From contig NC_044279.2 in the NCBI RefSeq assembly GCF_004027225.2, positions 48,632,744-48,696,743 on the forward strand: 64,000 bases of DNA. Reading direction: 5' to 3'. Positions 59,801 through 64,000 of the stretch are shown piece by piece. Origin of the DNA: Strigops habroptila (lineage: Eukaryota; Chordata; Aves; Psittaciformes; Psittacidae). The position numbers and the translations under genes were made by a program. The notes under the pieces are model-generated. The model had not been told where the DNA came from. It ran no database searches and saw nothing but the letters and a program-made list of their open reading frames with translations. The first letter of the stretch is position 1. Each line of letters opens with the position of its first letter.

Positions 59801-59926
59801 AAGCCCATCAGGTTCTGGAACAGAAACTAAAGTTTATTCAGCCTCATATGCAGGCAAGCAACAGCTGCTGGGAAGAAGCCATTTCTCAGGTGGAAAAAAT
59901 GAGCGGAAGAAACCCAAATAAAAAAG
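17864..59926 (+). CDS. VEZT: VEZT (vezatin), residues 1-508 (joined exons 1-9, partial gene)
   Basis: Partial coding sequence, join(17864..17899, 32220..32354, 38624..38713, 41051..41226, 43984..44259, 49269..49406, 55134..55281, 58762..59093, 59733..59926). The exons total 1,525 nt and stay in one frame through every junction. Vezatin is a transmembrane protein of adherens junctions that binds myosin VIIA and links the cadherin-catenin complex to actin; this is family knowledge. The product starts [20 protein letters not shown], has a hydrophobic hairpin at about residues 147-186, the conserved block [20 protein letters not shown], and a predicted coiled coil at about 420-470. Human vezatin is about 780 residues, so roughly the last third lies beyond 64000. 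No frameshift or internal stop was seen. Confidence 0.96.
18596..18670 (-). repeat. CR1 LINE 3' fragment, short
   Basis: CGTAGAATAGTTAGGGTTGG, then AAAGGACCCTAAGATCATCT and CCGACCCCCTGCCCTGG, in antisense on the plus strand. Truncated after about 75 nt. It lies directly beside the CpG island. Confidence 0.85.
22434..22560 (-). repeat. CR1 LINE 3' fragment of a second subfamily
   Basis: The blocks GAGGTTGGAAGGGACCTCTG, GAGGTCATCTGGTCCAACCT and GCAGGTTGCCCAGGATGG mark a CR1 subfamily different from the AAGGGACCTTAAA type elsewhere in the window. In antisense on the plus strand; 5'-truncated. Confidence 0.85.
22818..22847. repeat. (TTA)n microsatellite
   Basis: About seven TTA units followed by interrupted ATTTTATTTTA, in VEZT intron 1. 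Confidence 0.8.
22945..23269 (-). repeat. CR1 LINE, part 1 of an interrupted copy
   Basis: Antisense CR1 from the TTCTCTGGGCAACCTGTTGC block through the AAAGCCATTCCTCCTTGTC and CCTTCTCCAGGCTGAACAAG blocks to CCTCTGGACTCACTC. The next CR1 segment reappears at about 23672, so the copy was split by the LTR piece between them. Confidence 0.85.
23270..23671 (+). mobile_element. Partial avian retroviral LTR, itself interrupted by CR1
   Basis: Starts TGTCATGGTTTAAACCCAGC and continues with GGCATGGGGAGGAGAAT. After a CR1 insertion it resumes at GGGCTGAGATAAGAACAATT and includes GCTCGCCACCCGCTGACCGG. I recognise this as a widely dispersed bird endogenous-retrovirus LTR type from memory; the exact family name is not certain. 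The 3' part seems missing, no coding region remains, and no clear target-site duplication was seen. It contains a (TAC)n/(ATG)n simple run near 23521-23555. Confidence 0.6.
23361..23458 (-). repeat. CR1 LINE 3' fragment inserted in the LTR piece
   Basis: ATCATAGAATCAAAGAATG, GGTTGGAAAGGACCTTAAG, CCAACCCCCTGCCATGG and CACCTTCCACTAGACCA in antisense. LTR-type sequence lies on both sides, so this CR1 is younger than the LTR. Confidence 0.85.
23672..23754 (-). repeat. CR1 LINE, part 2 of the interrupted copy
   Basis: AAGGCCCCAGAGCTGAATGC and CAGGTGGAGTCTCATGAGAG are the CR1 region expected soon after the point where part 1 stops at 23269. Both parts share orientation. Confidence 0.75.
23755..23893 (+). 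repeat. CR1 LINE 3' end, sense orientation
   Basis: Reads CTGGCAGTGCTCAAGGCCAG, GGTGTCCCTGCCCATGGCAG, AGATGATCTTTAAGGTCCC and finally CAATTCTATGGT, the CR1 3' end in plus orientation. It is the only young-looking CR1 piece on the plus strand and forms an inverted pair with the copy at 23361-23458. Confidence 0.85.
31492..32140 (-). repeat. CR1 LINE with readable C-terminal ORF2 remnant
   Basis: About 650 nt of antisense CR1. The minus frame 31736-32035 encodes residues typical of the ORF2 C terminus ([47 protein letters not shown]), with no start of its own and no reverse transcriptase core. The usual 3' terminal repeats are missing on the left. The element ends about 80 bp before VEZT exon 2. 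Confidence 0.9.
32220..32354 (+). CDS. VEZT: VEZT exon 2 (residues 13-57)
   Basis: Acceptor TTCTCTTTCAG/AAT with a T-rich tract; donor CAGAAA/GTGAGC at 32355. Encodes [20 protein letters not shown] and then a Ser/Ala/Gln-rich, poorly conserved tail ([20 protein letters not shown]). It forms part of the cytosolic N-terminal region. Exact multiple of three (45 codons). Confidence 0.95.
32355..38623 (+). other. VEZT: VEZT intron 2 (6,269 nt)
   Basis: AT-rich intron with no recognisable CR1 or gene. Its one distinctive feature is a perfect 25-bp inverted repeat at 37775-37799. Short open frames here lack conserved content. Confidence 0.8.
37775..37799. repeat. Perfect inverted repeat, 12-bp arms, 1-nt centre
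   Basis: GAAATACATGTA, a single A, then TACATGTATTTC. The arms are exact reverse complements. It lies in VEZT intron 2; no function is known. Confidence 0.9.
38624..38713 (+). CDS. VEZT: VEZT exon 3 (residues 58-87)
   Basis: Acceptor GTTCCCTTCAG/CAA, donor CTG/GTAAGT at 38714; 30 codons. Encodes [20 protein letters not shown] followed by [10 protein letters not shown]. The corresponding human segment is recognisable (SKL.E...SW, then KKDDLLHKL). Amphipathic and aromatic in character, before the membrane hairpin. Confidence 0.93.
38714..41050 (+). other. VEZT: VEZT intron 3 (2,337 nt)
   Basis: Runs from GTAAGT to GGCTAG. A stretch at about 39110-39620 is less AT-rich than its surroundings but matches nothing I recognise. 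An A-tract is at 39717-39728. No gene is supported. Confidence 0.8.
41051..41226 (+). CDS. VEZT: VEZT exon 4 (residues 88-146)
   Basis: Acceptor CGTGGCTAG/GAT; donor ATTTG/GTATTG at 41227, which is weak because T occupies +5. Encodes [38 protein letters not shown] and [13 protein letters not shown], all strongly conserved in vezatins. The final TG joins a G in exon 5 to make Trp146. The minus-strand frames that overlap it are shadows. Confidence 0.96.
41227..43983 (+). other. VEZT: VEZT intron 4 (2,757 nt)
   Basis: Contains an old sense-strand CR1/L3-like relic (about 41900-42790). Just after the exon it also has an acceptor-like T-run ending in CAG near 41340, which would lead at once to a stop in the VEZT frame. 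Otherwise AT-rich, with T-rich runs at 43659-43695. Confidence 0.8.
41900..42790 (+). repeat. Ancient CR1/L3-like LINE relic, sense
   Basis: Diverged but colinear with the RT-to-3'-end part of old CR1/L3-type LINEs. In order: ACAGACAACACCAAGTTTA, GGAAGGAAAAATCAAATTAA, TTCAGAAAAGGATCTGAGC, AAGGCAAATCTCATCCTGAT, TATGCAGGACACAGGGGG, GAACAAGAATAATAATGAG and TGGTTATCAGTCGTCATTT. The reading frame is destroyed. It is much older than the short CR1 pieces elsewhere. Confidence 0.65.
43984..44259 (+). CDS. VEZT: VEZT exon 5 (residues 147-238), membrane hairpin
   Basis: Acceptor TTTGCAG/G, donor ACCCT/GTGAGT at 44260. Two hydrophobic segments, [19 protein letters not shown] (147-165) and [18 protein letters not shown] (about 169-186), are separated by only a few residues including Lys-Glu, consistent with a hairpin or two short transmembrane helices. 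The conserved [20 protein letters not shown] and [10 protein letters not shown] follow; this region opens the myosin VIIA-binding (vezatin) domain in the family description. Confidence 0.96.
44260..49268 (+). other. VEZT: VEZT intron 5 (5,009 nt)
   Basis: GTGAGT to TTGACAG. AT-rich. The block at 45480-45680 weakly resembles a LINE reverse-transcriptase segment, and 49061-49123 holds a small direct/inverted repeat cluster. No further gene is recognised. Confidence 0.8.
49061..49123. repeat. AT-rich direct repeat pair flanking a hairpin
   Basis: CATTGATATGCTGGATAA (49061-49078) and CATTGATATGATGGATTA (49106-49123) differ at 2 of 18 positions. Between them, 49076-49098 is a perfect inverted repeat with 10-bp arms (TAATAATATA) and a 3-nt loop. 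Confidence 0.8.
49269..49406 (+). CDS. VEZT: VEZT exon 6 (residues 239-283), upstream of a U12 intron
   Basis: Acceptor TTGACAG/G completes Leu238; then [40 protein letters not shown] and LYMLKK. The exon ends CTGAAAAA, immediately before the minor-type donor ATATCCTTTTT at 49407. The last two bases join a C in exon 7 to give Asn284, as in other vezatins. Reading past the donor soon meets a stop. Confidence 0.95.
49407..55133 (+). other. VEZT: VEZT intron 6, U12-type AT-AC intron (5,727 nt)
   Basis: The 5' end ATATCCTTTTT matches the AT-AC subclass of U12 introns exactly through ATATCCTT. Near the 3' end, CCTTAAC (55116-55122) fits the U12 branch-site consensus, with 12 nt from its last A to the final intron base, inside the usual short U12 range. 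The intron ends AAAC. Only these boundaries restore the conserved [12 protein letters not shown]. The interior is AT-rich; a homeobox-type TAATTAATTT patch lies near 53770 and no repeat of note was recognised. Confidence 0.92.
55116..55122 (+). other. U12 branch-site CCTTAAC
   Basis: CCTTAAC, with the preceding ACCACC, sits 11 nt before the AC/C junction at 55133/55134. It pairs well with the U12 snRNA branch-recognition consensus. No strong polypyrimidine tract follows it, which is also typical of minor introns. Confidence 0.85.
55134..55281 (+). CDS. VEZT: VEZT exon 7 (residues 284-333)
   Basis: Begins CTACCCTCTG after the AC end of the U12 intron and ends AAG/GTAACC. Encodes [38 protein letters not shown] and [11 protein letters not shown]. 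Nearly identical to the mammalian segment as I recall it. A conventional AG acceptor at CTGAACTCAG (55150) would drop YPLNS and change the frame, so it was not chosen. Confidence 0.95.
55282..58761 (+). other. VEZT: VEZT intron 7 (3,480 nt)
   Basis: Holds a CR1 fragment at 55485-55865. The remainder is AT-rich intron with a T-tract near 57618-57629; a strong CAG-acceptor-like site at 57297 leads into a short hydrophobic frame I do not recognise. Confidence 0.8.
55485..55865 (-). repeat. CR1 LINE 3' fragment
   Basis: Antisense CR1 with GTCATAGAATGGTTTGGGAT, GGAAGGGACCTTAAAGATCA, CCAACCCCCCTGCCATGGGC, GGGCAACCTGTGCCAGTG and the CTTCTTCCTAATAGCTAATG block. Truncated after CTTCAGGCTGAACAACCC. 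It begins about 200 bp after VEZT exon 7. Confidence 0.92.
58762..59093 (+). CDS. VEZT: VEZT exon 8 (residues 334-444)
   Basis: Acceptor TTTCGCAG/GTC, donor AATGA/GTAAGT at 59094. Encodes [20 protein letters not shown], then a variable Ser/Pro stretch, [35 protein letters not shown], and the start of a coiled coil ([20 protein letters not shown]). The stretch [10 protein letters not shown] differs from the human sequence as I recall it. The overlapping minus-strand frame is a shadow. Confidence 0.96.
59094..59732 (+). other. VEZT: VEZT intron 8 (639 nt)
   Basis: Short intron, GTAAGT to CACCTAG. AT-rich; no repeat or other feature recognised. Confidence 0.9.
59733..59926 (+). CDS. VEZT: VEZT exon 9 (residues 444-508 plus one base)
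   Basis: The first base completes Glu444; then [58 protein letters not shown] and RNPNKK. Donor AAAAAG/GTAAAC at 59927. The heptad-like start continues the coiled coil from exon 8. Confidence 0.94.
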
Positions 59927-62900
59927 GTAAACATGAGAGATTAATTTAGCAACTAATGGGATACACTTTGGAGATGGAATGGTCAAATGGATCAAAGGCA
60001 TCATTCAGCCTGCGTATAAGAATTTTAGGTGAAGGAGGTCTTACAACCATACACTTTAAAAAACCATATACATATGCCAGACTTTTTCACTGTGATGACC
60101 TTGAAGCTTTTGTTGCAGCAAAAAATGTGAGTGTGTTATTCACAGTTGCCAGTAGTTAGACACAGGTCTAACTAATCCAGAGTTGGACCTGTGGATTCAG
60201 TTTGTTACATTTCCACGTGTAGACCGATAATGGCTTTTTGCTTTTGACTGATGGATCACCTGTGAAGGGGTAGGATTGTGATGAATCGTCCCTGAGATTT
60301 TCATTTATTTACTGTGCAGAGAAGTTACATAGTTAATTGAAATGACAATGGCATTGTCATGAAACTTTCTCAGCAATGGCATTTCCTGGAACATTTTAAA
60401 TTGTAGAGTGTGTGTTGAGCATATAATACCCGTTTACCTGCTCTCTCAGAGAGAGTGAACTAACCTTCTGTATGCTTGCTAGTCAAACCAAGCAGCATAT
60501 CCCAATGTTTTTCCCTATGCCCTTCTTAGATGCTATCCTCCTTGTGAATCCCAAGTAGCTTAAATAACATAAGTGAACTTAGGTTCTCCTGACATGGAGT
60601 TGAACCTGTAATTTCTAATCTTTCTTTTTTCCAGGAGTTTTTGTTACTGTCCTAGGAAGGCATGGCCCAGCATCTGAAAAATGCTAGTAATGGAGACTGC
60701 ATTAGGAAAATTATGACTTGGGGTATTAAGAAGTTACCTACAGAAATTCAAATTTGTAGTGAGCTAAGCTCTTAATGATATATGGGTGGGATATTCATGA
60801 GATGGATGAATACTGCTGTGAGCCTAGAGGCGTGCAAGCTGACTTTGTCCATGCTTACATCCAGAACTAGAGCACTGGGAGGCCTAGTGCAGGCTCCATG
60901 CAGGTCCAGACACGATATAACCAAATTTGTGTGTACTTTGCCTGGTAGTCTAGTCTTACAACTCCGCGCTCAGTGCTGTGTAAAACAACCTATGAGGATA
61001 TTAGATGTAGTCTGATACATTTGCATGTACTAGCCTGTTGTGTTCTGTTGATGCCCTCCACAACCAGCAGTTCCACTGATCTTTTTCTTTTCCCTTTCCT
61101 TAAATGTTCTCTCTAGACTGCATGCCATGGTATTTTTAGTTAGTTTAGTTTTATTTTTACTTTGTGTATGAATTTCACAGCAGGCACTTTTATTATAATT
61201 TGCTTCCTTTTAAAGTTCAGCACAAAAATAACCTGGTGTGTGATCTAGAAGGGAGAGATTGCGTGGGAAATAAAAAAATCCTTTGCTTTCACTTTTGCCC
61301 AGTGATTTTCCTGGAAATGTGCTGGGGTTGAATCTCTATTTTGCAACAAGTCTACTGAACTACTGTACGGGAGCTACTTTTAAATTATGTTAGTCATTGA
61401 AAACTATTTTTGTCTGACTAGATTTGACTTTCCTGATATATTTCTAAGCAGCTTCTGTGAGTTGAACTTTTCAAGCTGTGCATGAAATCAAGTCCAACCA
61501 CTAAGGAGCTGTTGTGAACATGAGCTATCCTAGTTGTGGCATCCTGTGTAGCTGCGTATCACTTATTTTCAGAGCAGTTCTGCATCCCTTTAATTGTCCT
61601 CTGTCTGAACAGATGAGTCTCCTTCAGTAAGCACTACATGTTTCATGCCCAAAATCATTCTGTGTCAAAACAGGTTTCTTTCAGCTGCATTAAATAGTTC
61701 ATTGTGTCAAACTCTGTCAAACCAAAGTCTAACTTTGAACTGATGAACTAATGAAGTCTAACTCATTGAACATTCATATGCTCCCATCAGCCTTTCATGG
61801 GTGCTGATACTAGTGTATATTATAGTATATGGTTTAATGAATGCTGTTTGGCTTCTTTGTGTACAGGGCTTGGTGTATTTCTAGAACCAGTGCTGTTAGT
61901 CACTGATCCTGCCACAGAAGAGAGCAAGTGGGGCTTTAGCACCTTGAGGGGAATTCACCTCTATTTAAATTCATTGGTCAATGATAGACTTATCTATCAT
62001 TCATTTACATGTAGATCTTTGCACATTTCCAACATGAGTTGATTCTAGACTTTCAGCTGTCTTCTCTTTATTCTCTTACCTTCTTTCATCACATATAAAG
62101 CTCATCTAGACTTAAGGCCTTGACAATTTAAGCATATAGTAATCTGCTGCTAATTTTACAGAACAGAATACCCTTTATGACTAGTTACAGTGCTGTCTTA
62201 ATGATCTTTGAAATAATATCCCTCAAACTGTTTAAATTCCATCCTTTTTCCTGTTAAACTGTCTCTATTGAACTGTCTAAAGCTCTTTAGAACTTTTTAA
62301 GATATTTGTAAGAGCAAGGCGATAGTAGTCTGCGGCAAGCTCATGGATCTTGCAGTCTTTTGATCCACTGGAGAGGAACTACAGCAGGAACAGTTCTAGT
62401 TAAACACTGAAATCATGATCCTGAAGCATATTCTTAGCAATGGCAGCATCCCATGTAGGTGGCAAACACAGCAGTCTGTACATATTAGAGCAGCTGGTTT
62501 ACTCCTTAGATTTGGGAAGGCAAGCTTTTACTTGGTAACTTTCATATACTCTTCCAAATTTGTCTTCATACGTTCAGGAGCATATTTCTATTGTTGCTGT
62601 TATTATTGTTAAAATTTTTTTATTACAAGGCAGAGTTATGCAATGGATGAGGGGGCTGGGCAAGGTCATCTAGCCCATTTCCCTTCTCAAGGGCAAATTA
62701 GTGTTTGCGAGTAAATGTTTTTTACCTGTTCCTAAAAACCTCTCTTTACAGACATTTTGCAGTATTTCCAGGCATCTATTCTAGCACTTAACTCCATTTC
62801 CTGGAGAAAGTTATTACTTTTGATCCACCCATAATGAAAATCCATTTTCTCTTTATAGCTCTTACAGTTTTGAAGATAGTTAATATGTTTCTTTCTGTCT

Positions 62901-64000
62901 TCTCTACATGACTCTGTATCCTTCAGCTCTTCTCTGAAGATTATAGTTAGTCCTATGATCATTTCCTCAGTTCTCATCTGGACTCCCTCAAGTTGGTCCA
63001 CGATATTATTGAATGAAAGAACCCCAGGCTGGGCACTGTGTTCCATCCACAGCTTGATCAGTGCCAGAGTAGAAATGTAATTTCATGTGTGTAACAGTCA
63101 GTGGTGTTGTTTATACTTATTAGTATGTATTTTGACTTTTTTGCTTGCAGCAGAGTACAGTTGACTACTAGGCTCCTCACATCTTTTTCTCAGTGGAGCT
63201 GCCCAGTCAGTTGTCATGTATTTGTGCATTTGATTATTCTAAAGCACAAAAATTTGCAGCCACTGTCACCAAACTGTTGTGTCTGAAATCCATTCTTCCT
63301 GGACTGTATCTCTGATTTTCCAGTATTATTTTTGATTCTAATTGTGCCCTTCAGTATTCTTGCAGATTATCCCAATCTCATCAGATTTAATGGGCTGAAA
63401 CACTTTTTCACGCATTGGAAATATTAAAGAGTAGTAGGCTTGAAACAAATCCTCACTCATAACATTGTTCTGTCTAAAAATGGTAACTACACTCTGCTTA
63501 TCCAAGAGACTGTGCTAAGCATCTAATAGCAATTTCTCCTGGCCTGTGCATTTTGCTTATGAGCATGTCATGACACTGTATCAAAAGCCAAAACAAAATG
63601 CAGAACATCTTTGTCTTCTTTTTCATAAAACCTGTTATTGCATTGGAAAATGAGATTGGAGTGATTTGATATCTTCTGTTCTTAGGAAATCCACACTGGA
63701 TGTCACTTACCTCCTTGCTACCTTCCAAATAGCTTCCCATAAACTTTGCTTGATTATTTCTTCCAATATTTTCCAATTATTTGAAGCTGATTTGCCTATA
63801 ATTTTACTATTTTACTTCTCTTTTTAAACTTTGGCACTAGCCTGTTTTCTGGCTTTACCAGTTTTTCCTGCCATCTGCAGGTTTTTGAAATCTATAAAAA
63901 TTTTGAGATTTGTTACTTGAAGTGCTTCAAGATGAGTTTCACCAGACCCAGCTTGTACCAAAATAGCTAAGTTTTTCAACTGCTCTCTAGCACAGGGTTT
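59927..64000 (+). other. VEZT: VEZT intron 9, partial
   Basis: No later VEZT exon was found (I looked for the acidic YVDDIDIDSDF region and the charged helix after it), so the C-terminal third lies beyond the window. The intron is AT-rich; from about 62640 it is mostly an old LINE relic. Confidence 0.75.
62640..63990 (-). repeat. Ancient CR1/L3-like LINE relic, antisense, with RT remnant
   Basis: About 1.35 kb of diverged antisense LINE. The minus frame 63498-63776 carries a decayed RT-like series: IQCGFPKNRRYQITPISF in the position of the QHGF..G-S motif, then MFCILFWLLIQCHDMLISK in the position of the VYLDFSKAFDTVSH block. Nearer the LINE 3' side, the segment at 62935-63060 reads like the CR1 region 'CTGGACTCCCTCAAGTTGG' and 'AACCCCAGGCTGGGCACTG'. 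The catalytic Asp motifs are lost; the element is dead. Confidence 0.7.

Noticed and set aside
61797..62042. Open frame of 81 codons in VEZT intron 9
   Set aside because: Does not match the expected vezatin C-terminal exons, lacks splice support and looks like intron sequence.

Overview
This is a vertebrate nuclear window, almost certainly from a bird. It has two intron-rich protein genes in head-to-head order, long AT-rich introns, a GC-rich CpG-island promoter between the genes, and repeated fragments of CR1 LINEs with the typical avian 3' end (tandem ATTCTATG-like 8-mers, then the AAGGGACC and CCAACCCC blocks). One LTR piece beginning TGTCATGGTTTAA is of a kind I associate with many bird genomes. 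The species cannot be named from sequence alone. There are no bacterial genes, CRISPR arrays or rRNA/tRNA genes.

Layout. From 1 to 17435 on the minus strand lies the 5' part of FGD6, a FYVE/RhoGEF/PH-domain Cdc42 exchange factor. A 13-nt coding first exon (17423-17435) is followed by a 10-kb intron, a 2.4-kb exon 2 (4934-7373) and the start of intron 2 (1-4933). The catalytic DH/PH/FYVE exons lie to the left of the window. From 17864 to beyond 64000 on the plus strand lies VEZT (vezatin), an adherens-junction membrane protein that binds myosin VIIA. Nine coding exons were reconstructed (1,525 nt, residues 1-508 plus one base); all junctions keep one frame. The C-terminal exons lie to the right of the window.

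The start codons are 428 bp apart inside a CpG island (about 16780-18480), so a shared bidirectional promoter is likely. It holds an ETS-type site and two ACTACA/CCCAG (ZNF143/THAP11-like) motifs in opposite orientations. VEZT also has a short upstream ORF that overlaps its start codon.

The most notable structural feature is VEZT intron 6 (49407-55133). It begins ATATCCTTTTT, ends in AC, and has a CCTTAAC branch site 12 nt before its end: a minor-spliceosome (U12) AT-AC intron. Other points of note are a nested CR1/LTR/CR1 composite in VEZT intron 1, a CR1 ending about 80 bp before VEZT exon 2, two much older CR1/L3-like LINE relics in introns 4 and 9, a perfect 25-bp palindrome in intron 2, and a candidate unannotated exon in FGD6 intron 1. 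I found no clear evidence of a wholly new gene system.
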